From Schistocephalus solidus (lineage: Eukaryota > Platyhelminthes > Cestoda > Diphyllobothriidea > Diphyllobothriidae): 64,000 bases of DNA. The stretch spans positions 1-64,000 of the forward strand of contig WEDG01002097.1 of NCBI GenBank assembly GCA_017591395.1, given 5' to 3'. Each line of letters opens with the position of its first letter. The first letter of the stretch is position 1. Shown in pieces: positions 22,065-34,559 of the stretch. A program made the position numbers and the translations under genes. The notes under the pieces are model-generated. The model searched no databases. It was given only the letters and a program-made list of their open reading frames with translations, and was not told the DNA's origin.

Positions 22065-22955
22065 CCTTCCTTCCACCAAATGGCTTTATAAGTATTTTTG
22101 GGGTTATGATACGATGGATTTCAGATCGTTATTGAAAAAGCAGTCCATACTTTACGGTTTATAGAGTGTTCAATCGACTGCCCATCAAAATATAGATGTT
22201 CGTCTTTGTTGTTATTAAAACCTTAAAAGTAAGATATCCTTAAAAGCATTTACTGCATTAGGCCGTTCTTGGCCCTTTGGGTGGAGAAAAGTCAATTTTT
22301 ATATGCGATAAGTTCCTTTTGGCCACACTCTTGAGTTAATATTCTACTTTTCTTGCAGAATAACACTCGCAGATGTGCAATCTTAATCTAGGATACAATA
22401 TAAAAGAGAGTTCCACTGACATTTGTAATAGGGTTGAACGATAAATCGCTTATAAATATATTATGCATGCCAGCACTACAGCTTTTGGACTAGGCTAGGC
22501 AAATAAAAGAAGATGCAGCATTTCTGTTCTCCACAATGGATGATCTGAATTTTCGTCGTTACGTTTCGTGGGCTAGACCACATAATCTACTTGCCTTGCA
22601 GACTAGCTCGGAACCTTATAGAAAATTGGTACACAAGTGCGTAAAAAGCAAACTGCTTTTAAGAACTGACCGCCTAATGCCCTGATGTTTTTAAACTGTT
22701 TTACGTTTTCATAGACGAAGCAGGTGAGGGGGGGGGCACTGCAGCTCGCATTATTTTTCGGCGTTCACATACACGATTGTTGGTTAAAGGTCACCCTTGC
22801 GTGAACGGGACAAATCGCTTGTAAGCAGCGATCAGAGTCCGGATTGATAGAGGAAGTGTACCGGTCGCTGTGGTGCCATAAACAGCGGCATTTGTGCTGG
22901 TGTTCATCGCAGCCCACGCCCACAGGCTGCCTTACGTGAACTCCTTGATAACATT
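22065..22955. other. Non-coding interval
   Basis: AT-rich sequence without recognised domains or repeats, apart from a short G run near 22,729. I see nothing assignable here. Confidence 0.4.
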
Positions 22956-22959
22956 GGCT

Positions 22960-23215
22960 GGCACTTGACGTTAGGGTTTGATACATCGACACTTCGACCA
23001 TCGTTACCGACGAGTTGGTTGCGGAGACGGTGATTTCTCATAAATTATTTTCGTGATAGAGGATTTGCGCTGCATCTACCGCACTATCTCCTCCTCACTC
23101 AGCTGGGCCCGGTTTGAAGTCATAGTCAAGAAGATCGGAGGCGTGATCGGGCGCAGACGAATGGCATGGTGTAAACCAGCACCTAGGTGTGCCGCGAAAA
23201 CCCTCCCCCCTTACG
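22960..23215 (+). repeat. Interspersed repeat R, copy 1
   Basis: Shares with the copies at 37.2-37.6 kb, 44.0-44.35 kb (inverted) and 48.56-48.89 kb (inverted) a core of the form TTGCGCTGCATCTACCGCAC, then a CT-rich tract, GGGCCCGG, GTCAAGAAGATCGGAG and GTG-TGGC, preceded by TTCGACCATCGTT. No coding capacity; the family is unassigned (SINE, LINE 3' end or non-autonomous element are possible). Confidence 0.6.
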
Positions 23216-23329
23216 TATGGCATTTGTCATGACGGTGCACCCTAATAATGCTTTTCATGTCCAGGTCGGACCCCGTATTGGTACAGAGAATTTACCACGT
23301 CGTTCGATTTAGAGGTACAGTTACGATGT

Positions 23330-24940
23330 GGCCATACGCTGCTGCGATTACCGTCATGTTGTCCTCGAGCCTTTCTGCCGCGGTCGATTCACTGATTGAA
23401 CCACGCTAGACTTGACACTAGCCGCTCTGTCACTGATTGGCTGCAGGCGACAGGGAGAAAGCGCACGCGCCCTGAGGGCTAAGATCCTCCTCAGTAGACA
23501 AGGACACGCACTTGGCTGAAGAGATAGCTTGCAGCAACTGCTTTCTGGACTTTCTGGACGTTCCTTTGCCTGAGGAAAGCCTGGTCAACCCAATCCGTCT
23601 TGACGTTTTGGTATTTGAGAACTTTCAGGTTGTCTTTCATTGGAACCTTTCATGTCTGCGCTCCACTCTAACAACTTCCACGACCCCCACGTGATCGGAA
23701 CGCAACTGTCAGATGTAGCTGGACTCAGGTTTAATGAATTTAAAACTCGATTTTAGCCCACTCCTTTTTCTGGGTCACTTAGGGTGTCCGTTGATATGAA
23801 ACTGCGGTTGTGATTGCTCGAGATGTATGTCTACAAGCAGTCTGACGTTGTCGAGTTCAGGCCAAGGTTCAGATCCTAGCCAGCTGAGCAGTCCCCCATT
23901 CCTGACAGCACACAGACGTCCTTCCCAATATCATACCCCTTACTTTATCTAGCCGATCAACTTTAAGGCCGATCGTTGCTCATGGTTCTACAACACATGC
24001 CTCTATCACACTCAAAATGCCGGCTATGGTGGCAACGGATGTACGCCCTCGTCCGTTGAAAACCTTCGTACAGCCTTTCCTCCAATGCCTATGTACGAAG
24101 TAGCCTATCCTCCCAACTGGTGTTCTATTTATTTTCCTCTTATCTGGGACCGGAGCTGCAGGTCGCAGTACCTAAAGTCTCCCTATGAATTAAGCTGCCA
24201 CTTCGTTGGTGCATTTCCTCTCTCGCACCTTGAGTCTGCGATTGTGAATCCGTCCCATCGGGTAGCTTCTCCTTGAGCCCAGGTAGCCTCATATTTATCC
24301 CCGATCCCACTGAGGTTATCTACACGGACTGTTCATCCTACTTGTTCCTCCGGACCCAGCACGGCCGCGACCTGTTGGTTTCAAACTTTTTTGGTACCAA
24401 ACACCGTCTCCTAATCGCTACCTTCCCCTTCATCTCAACTCGGAATAAAAGGGTCACTCCGAAGTCCAATGTGACCAGTCTCCCTGGCACCTCTAACCCT
24501 AGTCGCACTGGCAAGGATATGGTATCTAGTCGGGGCCAGCAACAGATAACCTGTGAAACGTGTTTGACGATACATTTATTCAATCTAAGAAGCGTTGTTT
24601 GGTTAAGTTCTTCCTCGAGCAGGGTTAGGGATGAGGTTAGGGGCCTGCGTCCTTGGGCTTCCAAGTGTTACCTGTTACTGACCCCAACTGCACCTTTTAC
24701 GTTCATCTCGGCAGCTCCTCACTGAATACCACGTCCCAAATTACTTCATCTTTTCTGCCCCAACGCACAACGTTGTTCATCGCATCTGAACCACTGAATT
24801 TTCACGCCCGCATGTTTTGCTGCTGCAATGCCGAGTTCATGCATCTGCTACAGATGAGCATCATCCATTATTCTGAAAGCCTTTGGACGTCGGACCCCTC
24901 CCCGCCGGATGGTCCCCCTCATGTTTTAGACAAATATGAA
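23330..24940 (+). mobile_element. Old CsRn1-like gypsy relic: LTR plus gag/pol traces
   Basis: 23,330-23,690 resembles the LTRs at 28.69-29.08 and 34.56-35.01 kb (shared CACTGATTGGCTGCAGG, TTTGCC-TG, TTGGAAACCTTTC-type blocks). 24,270-24,560 aligns with the gag end of the 31-kb element (AACGTGACTAAT-CTTCCTGGCA-CTCTAACCC pattern). 24,660-24,930 aligns with the spacer before its reverse transcriptase (frame with FHARMFCCCNAEFMHLLQM-like sequence). The middle and all of RT onward are absent. Heavily mutated and non-coding. Confidence 0.5.
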
Positions 24941-25168
24941 CTCTTGTATCTGTGCCCCATTCAGACAAATGCACCAGTGGGAGAATCACTTGCAACCATT
25001 TGTGATGCTGTGTCTACATGCCAAACCTTCGGTGCCTCCCTGATCTCATACTTAAGACTTCGGCCAAAATGGTTGGCTTCCTCGAATTCCAGTGTCTGTG
25101 CTGCTGCTTTAGCACAGTGTTGTGCCATCAACGTCCCTGTAGACAATGAAATATGTGAGGACAACTAA
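24941..25168 (+). other. Open frame after the gypsy relic, unassigned
   Basis: The frame that runs through the gypsy spacer continues in a cysteine-bearing sequence (CPIQTNAPVGES, CDAVSTCQTF, CAAALAQCCAINV) to a stop at 25,168. It does not match gypsy proteins I know. It may be chance readthrough or a fragment of something else; no splice sites were convincing. Confidence 0.2.
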
Positions 25169-25199
25169 CACACCAATTACTAAGTATATAAAAGTCACC

Positions 25200-28100
25200 T
25201 ATTATCAAACAAATTTCTCTGCACACAAACCATATACAGATGAGTGGAACTACACTGCAAGGAGTGGGAATACAGAGTAGTTTAACTATAAATTCTTGGA
25301 GCTTTTCTTTAGCAAGCGGTTATTCAGGCAGCGTTTTCAAGCGAAACAAACGATCCGCAACAAGTAGGAAGCCCACGGCGGAGAAGACCGAAACCTGGTG
25401 AGTGTTGCAATATACCGGCACTAGTTTCGAATCCGTCAGTCGTCTTATTAAACTCCTGGCGATGGACGCTACTTTCTAATCTGTGACGTCAATGGACCAG
25501 AGGCTCCCTACGGCCAAAAGAGACCCGAAACGATACCTACAAGGTCAGCTGCAGCTATTGTAAATCATTCTTCGTTGAACGTAGTGCACACACGAGAGGA
25601 CACGCCACTGTGGTCCAAAATGATGGGACTCTTGAGGCTTTTTTTGAGCTCTCACTGTCAGGACAGGAAGGTTAGCACTAGAGTATCCAACACGCCCAAT
25701 AAACGCTAACGATGACGATGAGGGCAACTGAATCACGGAATTTTTCTGGAAAGGTGGCAGCCTCTCCCACTGTCATGGAGAGACATTTAAGAGCATTGTT
25801 GACAGGATTTACTGCACGTGTACCAAAAATCATCCATTGGAACTTTGGGCAAACCTGTTCACTTGAATGACGGACCACTTACGAATTCCCACTTGAACTC
25901 GTAAAACGATCCACCAGAATACGTACCCAGCTATTGTAAGCGCATTTGTCAGTTCAGTATGTTGCAATTTTGGCAAGGGTATGAAAATGAAATGTTCGTT
26001 AGCATACGAAAAGAACAGTGGAACATAAATGAAAACGCAGACAGCAGCAAGAACCTCATTTTGTTATTAATTCTACAACTAGCAGCTCAATTTAATTTTC
26101 TAAAGGCGCATCATAGGACACCGAGTTATTCTTTGAAATTGAATATTCTGCGGACTTTCCCTCCCAAAATGTGCATTGTTTTTTGCTATATTATTAAATG
26201 GCAAGAAATGTTCTTCGCCTGAGGTAACTTAAACAATCGCACCTGAAAGGCCTGCTAATTCGTTTTGAAATTTACCGATCTTATGCTATCAGCCGGTTGT
26301 CCCCCTTGGTGTAATTTCCCTGAAAGAGCGGTCTTATAAAATGTCTACTGTTGTTTTAACAGTAGCAGTAATCTTAGTAATCAAACAACTGCGGTTGTCC
26401 CCCTTGGTGTAATTTCCCTGAAAGAGCGTTTTAAACCAAAGGAAAAAGTTCAGTCAGTGCAGATTGCATCTGTCTCGTCCTACAGGGGTTTCTTTAAGTA
26501 TTCAACTGACGTGGGGTTGAAAACACCTTCGAAGGATCAGTTTCTTTTGAATACGTCATCCTATGCAAAACATGTTTTCGATTATCAAAATCTAGTGGCA
26601 CGAGCCAAATAAAAGCCTTTAAATGCAAGAAAAACTTGATTTTGCGCAAATACTCACATTTAACAAACCATTAGGCATAACCTGGCTATCCCCATATCCA
26701 GCAGACTCCATGCCGTTTTCAACGCATACGGACAGTCAGCAAAGTTGTGACTTCCTGTTTTCTATAATTTTTTGCGACTTTGCCCATTTTACTCGTTCCT
26801 TACTTTATGCACCTTTATAAATGGCCTTATTTTTGTGATTTTCACAAAAGGCGTTACCTGAACTTCGAAATTTCACTGAAAATTCCTTATTTTTATGTTG
26901 GCAGGTCAAACATTTTAAGCAAAACTATGCCTTCATTTTGAAAACTACCGTTGTAAGGCATTGAAAGACGCAGGATGGGTAGATTTCGCGTGACAAGGAT
27001 TTTCGTGTGAAAGTAATGAGTTAGCAAATCAACAGTAGTCCTCAGAATAATTATCCCACAGTCTCTATGGCTATCAGTTCACTTGACACTTATTTTTCGG
27101 TAGAAAATCTGGTTCTAAAAGTCAGTATTTAAACAGTGCACCTTTGCGCAACCTCAAAGGCGCGGAATCGTCTTTTTTCACTCTGCCTTGGCATCTGAAG
27201 CCCGTTCGTGTGATCTTTAACTTTAACGATACCAGTTAGAGGTGTTTTTCAGAAGGAGCCCAGCAGCTATGGCCATTACATAATTCGACATTAGACAAAA
27301 TATACTATGTGGCGGTTTTACGGATTCATGTGTCTGTATACATGTTTGATGGGGCAGGACAGAGTAAGCATCGCCTCCCGTTTCAAAAGATTACCCCACC
27401 AATTTCGTGATGCAGTGACTGGCCGTTTAAAGTTCACATGCGCACGCGTTGACTCTGTGAAGTTCTGAAAGATTTCGGATTAAAGAAAAAGCATTTTTAT
27501 CTAGCTCGTTAAAATAAATTTTATTATTTTTGTATATTGAAAGAGGTTCTCTGCGTATGAGGTGACAAACTGCTGGTAAAACCGTTAATATAAGTTAGAT
27601 TTTTCCCGTTGTGCGTTATTTGAGTGCCTTAAATTTGAGGCATACCGAAGATGCCGGTGGTCAACTAATTGCTCGTAAAAACGCCCCCGATCGCCTAATT
27701 TCGAGGTAAAAATATATGGAATCAAGCAGCTCACATTTTCGTCCAAACAAAGATAACTTTCCAAACGACCTTGATCCCACAGGCAAGATTTTGTCAGCTA
27801 GGAACTTGCAACTGGCGAGGAATCAGGTACATACGCGAATCCCCTAGGCCTGCCGAATTTGCGACATAGCGTTCACCACATCTCCTCCCAAAGCGTCGGA
27901 TAAGAACGATCACATTGTTGGTTTGAACACTATTTTACCTGCTCACTGTAAAATTTTGTGCCAGATGTTCTGCACTGATTTCCTCTACCTGACTTAAAAA
28001 GCTGAGGAAGATTAAACCCAAGAAGGTACATATGTTGATGCTCTATAATGTCTTCGGCAATTTATCGCTAACTTAGAATAAATCAGTCTGAACAATGGTT

Positions 28101-28680
28101 TATAGGCCCACACCGAATGTTGCTATGACTATTTGGGCCGACGTTCACCAGCCACAGTGGGATAACCACGTTATATTCATTAAACTGCCGGCAGTCTGTC
28201 AACTGTATTTGCACGATTAAAAGATGATGGCAGTGCAGTTCTGAGCATTTAGCTAGTACCTTTGCTGTCAGTTTGGTGCATCGCACCAACCCAATATACA
28301 CAGACTTCGATACTTGGTATTTCAGGACGGTTTTTAGATGGAATTTAATGTGAAACGCACAATCGGCAGCCAATGTAGATAGAACCCAGTCGAACTAAAG
28401 TGCACAGCAGTGAGTTCGAACTCCACTTTTACACAGAGCAAAGCACTGCTCTTCAAGAAATGTAAATGCACTGAGACCGACCTAAAAACTTTAACGAATT
28501 AAATCAGCCTTGAGGTCTTTTTTAGCCGATGATCGCACCATCTTTTCGCAAACTTTCATCGTTAGCAGCATTTTGAAATCCCTCCCTGCAGATTCAGACA
28601 CTGAAAGTAGAAAGTTGCCACTGATGAAAACCCATATGACCCAGGTACAGAAAAATAACCTTATATACTAGGGAAGGGTA
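25200..28680. other. Non-coding interval with a 37-bp direct repeat
   Basis: No supported gene. CGGTTGTCCCCCTTGGTGTA continuing to GAAAGAGCG occurs at 26,294-26,330 and again at 26,392-26,428. Between them lies the inverted repeat CTACTGTT/AACAGTAG (26,345-26,365). The remainder is AT-rich with short frames lacking motifs. Confidence 0.5.
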
Positions 28681-28689
28681 CAAGGCTTC

Positions 28690-29080
28690 TGGTAGTCTGC
28701 TCAAGGGATCGCCGCCGCAACTTCTTCCCCTTGTCTTCCTGCCCATTTCACGGTCCCGGTCGATTCACTGCTGGTACCGCATGTGGCTTGGCATTAGCCT
28801 TGCGAGAACTCGAAGCCAATCAAGTTGGGCCGTTCACTGATTGGCTGCAGGTGGACACAGACAAAGCAGGGGTGCACAAATGCTGGGGTCTACAAATCTC
28901 ACCGGCAGACATCGACACACTCGCCCGAAGAGACGGCTTGTGGCAACTACCTCCAGATATTCCCGTGCGCTCTTTTGCGTTGGAAAAAGCTTTTCCAACA
29001 AAGCACATCTTCCTTGTGATTTGGAGGCATTCGTGTTTTTTAAAAGTGGGAACTCCCGTCTGCGCTCTATTATGACAATT
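28690..29080 (+). repeat. 5' LTR-like region of the CsRn1-like element
   Basis: Shares blocks with 34,560-35,010 and 23,330-23,690: GCGAGAACTCGAA-CCAATCAA, CACTGATTGGCTGCAGGTGG, a purine/pyrimidine middle part and GATTTGGAG-TTCGTGTTTT. The exact ends are uncertain because the copies are diverged. Confidence 0.5.
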
Positions 29081-29619
29081 TTTAACCCCAAACGGGCTCT
29101 ATTCTTCTTATTCCTCCAACTATGTGATTTAGGCAGTTTTTGACAATTGACAGCTTTTCCCTAAAAGTCTTCTTTTTCTGCCGCCCAGCTTACTCAAATG
29201 AATGAACGGCTGACGGAAATGCGCGGCCTTGACAAACCGTCACTTGCTGCACTCTCAACTCCTACTTTCACCTCTCACACTCCAAGGCTTCGATTCCGAA
29301 GCTCATCATGTATTTACTCTTCAACAGCAGGCAGCCTCCTCTGCATCTCCGAGCCCACCAAGGTCATCTAGCTAGAATTTTCAGCTCAAATCTTCAACTC
29401 ATTCCAACACCACCGCGATCTGCTGGTCTAGCACCGCCTATAGTGCTGAAGCCGGTCACTGCACCTCCCCCTGCTCTGCAATCTCCAATCAGAGCAAACG
29501 AGTAAAACGTGTTAGCCAGAACGTCAATGCGACTAATCTTCCTGGCAGCTCTAACCCAAGTCACACCTTCTGCGTCTGCGACAGGCCTCAGCAGGTTTAT
29601 TTCTAAAGCTTCGGTCCTT

Positions 29620-31130
29620 CGAGAATCCTTTTACGAGTTAAACAGTAACTTTAACTTTATCGAGATATGGCCTTGATGTTTAAACTCAATGCATGCTTTG
29701 ACATGCATAATATTACTTTTTCGATAAAACCGCCGTCCTCGTCAAATATATTCCCCTTTTTTACACGCTGGAATGAATTCGGACGATTGGCACTTTGAAG
29801 TTGACCAAGCCAAAAGGGTTCTCAACTTCTCTGGGGGGTGGAGGTCACCGCCATCACTGTACCCACCACCTTCTGTTCTTCGGAGATCGAACGGCTGAAT
29901 GTCATCCACCTTCATCACAAATACTCCTGCGACCTAGCAACTTCCCCCATGTCCCATATGCGCTGATCTGGAGCAACTCAACTGCGATCGGCTTACAAAC
30001 ACATAAGCCCAGACATGCAAATGTCACGGGGAAACAAGGGGAATACTCCTGGAATAACGTACCACACATACCTTGAAAATGAGCCAGCCTGACATAGCGT
30101 CAGCACGCCTATTACAACTGTCAACAGGACGGAAATTATCAGGCAGAGCTGAACACTGTCAAAAAATTTTCTGAGGTTGGAAACGGTCATCGTTGGCTGA
30201 GAGGGCAACTCCACTTTCTGTCGACAATATATTCCTCGTCCGTTGCAGAATAAACTCCTGATTTTGGTGTCATCTAACCTATTCTGCGAATCGGATCCTG
30301 ACCTGGTAATTGGGGCAGTCTGGGTACACCAGAGAACTGCTACAGGCACATGCCCAGGATGCACTGAAGCAATAAAAAAATGCTCTCGCTGAGACACAGA
30401 CTAGTGGAACAAGAAGTTTTTAAACTGCACACGATATTATAGTCGTTTCCTCCGAAGACACAAATCTAACCTTTCGTCAGTAGATCCTTAACTCTTCATG
30501 AATTTCTTGTTTATTTGTAGCAGAGTTCAACAGTTTCATCAGATAATAACAGGAGGTGTTTGCATTTTTATTTCTTTTTTAAGAAGCACGATTTACAATC
30601 GAAGATCCGGGGGAGTCTGAAAGGGAATAGAAACGAGCATTGGTTACTAAGATGTCTGCTACTTACAATGACATAGTAGGTAACATTTTGCAGGAAATGT
30701 TTTGCGTACAAAATTCATTAAAGGAAAATGTGGAAAAGGCTTCAAGAGATTCAAAGAAGATAGAGGTTTTCCAAAAAGGTCACTGCGCCTCTTTATTGGA
30801 TTGAAAAATTCTAAAATAATAAACGCTATTTTTACAGTCAAGAAACGCGGACATGTGGCATTACTGAGAATTCAAGGAAAACATCCTGTTGTGACCTTGT
30901 CTGCGCCGATACTTTTGCGCTTTGCACATAAATAGTGAAGTTCAACGTCCAGGTAGGCCAACATTTCGACTTCAAACGCAGATATTTTCCCAGGCAAAAT
31001 TTCGGTACCTGGTCATTTCCCACAGGCAGAAAGTGTCCGGGAAAAGTATTACTGGCCAAGAAGTGGACCCCTCCAGTATTCTGTCCGAAATCAGCAAAAA
31101 TAAAGTCGGAGCCGTATTGCTTAGCTCTCA
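29620..31130. other. Interruption of the gypsy gag region
   Basis: About 1.5 kb between two parts that both resemble the gag end. It contains a candidate exon on the minus strand (30,196-30,072) and otherwise no recognised feature. It may be an insertion, or the gag parts may belong to two overlapping relics. Confidence 0.35.
30072..30196 (-). CDS. Candidate exon encoding a membrane segment (uncertain)
   Basis: On the minus strand an acceptor CCCTCTCAG is followed six bases later by an ATG; the frame reads MTVSNLRKFFDSVQ, then a hydrophobic stretch LCLIISVLLTVVIGVLTL, then CQAGSFS and a strong donor CAAG/GTATGT. This looks like a first exon of a membrane protein, perhaps of a four-pass family, but no following exon could be found within the window and the location inside a gypsy relic argues for caution. 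The function is unknown. Confidence 0.25.
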
Positions 31131-31137
31131 AATCTGA

Positions 31138-31975
31138 AGGCTGAGCTCGCGCAGCTTGCCGAACAGGTAGCTTCTCTACAAGAGCAAAACATCCTCTTCA
31201 TCGCAGAGCCCAGTCAACTGCCCAGCCTGTCCAGTCATCGTCCTATCGTCCCACCTCAGCCGCCACCGGCTGGTATCACATCACCTTCAGTGCCAGAGCC
31301 CGTCGCTGCATTTCTCCCTGCTCCTTCGTCTCCCATTAGGGCAAACGAGTTAAACGGGTCAGCCAAAGAGTCAATGCAACCACTATCACTGAAGTCTCCA
31401 GTCCTGGTCGTACCTTCTACGTCTGCAACAGCAAGAGTGGCAGACGTTTCCTGGTTGATACTGGTGCTCAACTGAGTGCCATCCCTCCCACGGCAACCGA
31501 CCGTCGGTGCCCCAACCCTGGCCTATTCCTTCCCGCCGTCAACATCTCACAAATTGCCACCTTCGGTACCCACACCCTCTCCCTGGACATCGGTCTCCGG
31601 CGTGTCTTCTCTAGGGTCTTTGTCGTTGTTGACATCCCCTGTGCAATCCTCGGTGCTTTCGATCTTATGGTCGACTGCCGCCATCCCCGTTTACACGACC
31701 AAACCACCAAGTTAACCGTCCGAGGTACCCATTCTTCTGAGGTTTCCCACCAACTAACCGTTCTGGACCCTCAACTTGATAGTCCATTTCGGCAGCTCCT
31801 TGGCAAACACCCTGGACTCACCCGTCCCAACTTCAGAATCTCTACCCCACCGCACGATGTTGTTCACCAATCCGAACGACTGGTCCTCCTGTGTTTTCTC
31901 GGCCTCGCCGTCTTGCGCCTGCACGCCTGTCTGCCACCAAGGCCGAGTTTGAGCACATGCTTTAAATGGGCATAA
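31138..31975 (+). pseudogene. CsRn1-like gag end and aspartic protease
   Basis: The protease would cleave the element polyprotein. In the frame through 31,454-31,468 the retropepsin active site reads FLVDTGAQLSAIP, followed further on by a region ending ILGAFDLMVDC, typical for this family (flap and C-terminal part). Upstream is a proline-rich gag end. The frame continues to about 31,860 and then breaks before the reverse transcriptase. The active-site triad DTG is intact. Confidence 0.7.
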
Positions 31976-32385
31976 TCCTTCGATCAGAAAGCCCATGGGC
32001 CTCGTCTCTCCATATGGTTCCAAAGACAGCCACGGGTGACTGGCGCCCCTGTGGTGACTATAGGGCCTTGAACAATATCACCATCCCTGACCGCTACCCT
32101 GTTCCGCATCTTCAGTACTTTGACAGTGCTCTGTACGGCATGTCTACGTTTTCAAAGATCGACTTGGTTCGGGCCTTTCACCAAATCCCTATAGCTCCAG
32201 AGGATGTTTTAAAGACGTCCATTACCACACCCTTTCACCCCTTTGAGTTTCTGTGTATGCCTTTCGGACTCCGCAACGCCTCCCAAACTTTTCAGAGGTT
32301 CGAAGATAGAGTGCTTCATGGCTTTCCTCTTGTCTACGCCTATAGTGACGACCTCTTAGTGGCTAGCTCCACCACCGCATTTTGA
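31966..32385 (+). pseudogene. CsRn1-like reverse transcriptase
   Basis: Ty3/gypsy-type RT that would copy the element RNA to DNA. The frame carries [13 protein letters not shown], the first catalytic Asp region [27 protein letters not shown] and the catalytic YSDDLLVA at about 32,341. The usual second residue of the Y-x-DD box is Ser here. A frameshift near 32,385 separates this from the thumb/connection part in the next frame. Confidence 0.85.
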
Positions 32386-32395
32386 GCATCTCACA

Positions 32396-33259
32396 ATGTT
32401 GTTCGACCGCCTTCAACGATTTGGCGTTGTCCTAAACCCGTCAAGGTGTGTCTTTGGTGGGACTTCTCTAGAGTTTCTTGGACACCTGGTCGACAGTAAC
32501 GGTATCCATCCTCTCACTTCGAAGGTTACGGTTGTCTTTGAGTTCCCACCACCCTCCTCAAAGCATCAACTGCAGCGATTTCTTGGCATGGTGAATTTAT
32601 ACCGTTGGTTCCTCCCTAACTGTGCCGACGCCATTCTACCGCTCAAGAATCTCCTCTCTGGTCGTAAACGGTCGTTTGGGCTAACTGCAGACGCCCTCAT
32701 TGCTTTTGAGAAGGTAAAGGCTGCTCTGGCCGGTGCCACTCTCCCGACGCATTCAGCCCCCAACTCTCCCATCTCCCTCATGGTTGATGCATCCAACGTC
32801 ACAGGCGGTGCAGTTATTCAGCAGCACCTTGCAGGTCAAACCAAACCGTTAGCTTTCTTCTCCCAAAAGTTACCACCTAACGAATCGTGCTACAGCAGGT
32901 TTTCACGGGAGCTGTTTGCTGTCTTTCTTGACGTGGAACACTTCCGCCACTTCCTTGAGGGCAGGGACTTCACAGTCTTCACTGGTCATAAGCCCTTTAC
33001 CTTCGACCTCAAGTTTAATTCCGATCAAATCAACCCCGGGAGTTTTGCCAACTGGGCTATATCTCGCAGTTCACCTCAGACATCCACCACATCAACGGAG
33101 CACGCAACGAGGTGGCTGACGCGCTGCCCAGGCCCTTTATCGCTCACCTACAGCTTTCTCCTGGGATCGACCTCGCTGAGATGGCCGCCGAACAACATCG
33201 TGTTGGTTTGCCTTGTGACGAGGATGTTTCCGGACTTCAACTCCAGGAGCTATCACTGA
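32396..33259 (+). pseudogene. CsRn1-like RT thumb and RNase H
   Basis: Continues the RT (VVLNPSRCVFG, LEFLGHLVDSNGI, LQRFLGMVNLYRWFLPN) into RNase H: LMVDASNVTGGAV, then SRFSRELFAVFLDVEHFRHF and DFTVFTGHKPF. In the last motif the usual Asp of T-D-H-K-P is Gly (TGHKP). The frame is lost near 33,090, after which the RNase H end (NEVADALPRP) continues in another frame. Confidence 0.85.
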
Positions 33260-33960
33260 CTACTGGCAACGACACAATTCAATGCGACGTCTCCACTCCA
33301 TCTCATCGTCCATTTGTGCCACCATAGCTTCGCCGCAAAGTTTTCTCCTCTCTGTACAACCTATCTCACTCTGGGAGTCGAATTACCGACAAGCTGGTTT
33401 CCAACCGCTTCATCTGGCCTGGGATGCACAAGGACTTAAAAACTGGACAAAAGCTTGTCCGGCTTGTCAACAGAGCAAGGTCCAGCGGCAAAAAGGCCCC
33501 CATCGGCCACTTTCACCTCTATATTGTAGGACCTCTGCCTCTGTCTGATGGTTGCTCCTATCTTTTCGCTTGTGTGGATCGAGTCAACTGGTGGCTGGAA
33601 GCCATCCCTCTGCCTGATGTCGCTGCTTCAACGGTGATCAAAGCGTTTCTCAGTCATTGGATTGCCATCTTTGGTGGCCCCCTCCACTATCACGACTGAT
33701 TGCGGTGCCCAGTTCGGATAAAACCTTTTTCAGTCTCTCCTCGCCTTCTTAGGCTGTACTCGCATTCACACGACAGCCTATTACCCGGCTGCCAACGGGA
33801 TGGTTGAGTAGTTCCACCGCCAGCTGAAGGCCTCCCTACGCGCCGTGTACAATCCCGAGAACTGGACGGACTATCTCCCCCCTGGTCCTGTTGGGCATCC
33901 GCTCCACTCTCAAGCCGGACGTTGATTATTCCACTGCTGAAGTGGTGTTCGGCGCCACCG
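33112..33960 (+). pseudogene. CsRn1-like integrase, N-terminal and core (broken)
   Basis: Integrase with an HHCC zinc-binding part: HSGSRITDKLVSNRFIWPGM (about 33,368-33,428) and CPACQQSK (about 33,457-33,480), then core sequence with SYLFACVDRVNWWLEAIPLP and FLSHWIAIFGG. A frameshift or stop at about 33,700 precedes a region with the Asp and the NGM-E-type motif, where GAG (Glu) has become a TAG stop (near 33,809). Not functional. Confidence 0.75.
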
Positions 33961-33991
33961 TCCGTCTACTTTGTGAGAGGATCTCGTCTAC

Positions 33992-34555
33992 TTGGTAAGA
34001 GAATCTCGCCAAGTCCTCGTGGTGTGGTTGAGGATCCTACCAACCTCCTGCACCGCCTCCGAATTAATGCGGACTCTCTCTCTCCTGGTTCCGCCCAGGC
34101 CAATAGTCTCCGAGTCTTATATTGAGAATGACCTGATGACTTGCTTTCATGTCTATCTCCGAGGTGATCGAGTACGCCGGCCATTGGAACCCCCCTACGA
34201 CGGCCCATTCCGGGTTGTCTCTCGAGGGAAAAAGACCTTCCGCATCCAACGCGAAACTCGCGAGGAGGTCGTGAGCGTGGATCGTCTCAAAGCTGCTGTC
34301 CCGGACACTACGCCGGACGAGCACTGTGGTTCCCTACCTTCTGGTTCTCCACCTCCCCCACCCTCTATCCCTCCGTCCCTCATATTTCCTCTTCCTCTAA
34401 GTCCACATCCTCCAACTGCAACTTCCTCCTCATCAACCACCAGCCCGCAACTTGCCAGCCACACTCACTCTTCCCCTGTGCCCCCTGTATGTACCACTCG
34501 CAGTGAACGCAATGTACATTTTCCTGACCGTTTCGTTACTCATGTTTTTTTTTAG
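33992..34555 (+). pseudogene. CsRn1-like integrase C-terminal tail
   Basis: An open frame of 187 codons with the integrase GPY/F-like module (RRPLEPPYDGPFRVVSRG, KTFRIQRE, VVSVDRLK) followed by a low-complexity Pro/Ser tail and SERNVHFPDRF before the stop. This matches the end of pol in the CsRn1 group. It is separated from the core by frameshifts. Confidence 0.75.
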
Positions 34556-34559
34556 CCAT

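Noticed and set aside
19424..22079. Series of 61-98 codon frames with THHLCTF/STRLVYNQPSMRN-like text
   Set aside because: These are unit-by-unit readings of the 133-bp LTR array; one-base indels shift them freely.
28731..29143. Overlapping open frames of 60-114 codons on both strands
   Set aside because: The sequence matches the LTRs at 34.56 and 23.33 kb; LTRs of this family are non-coding.
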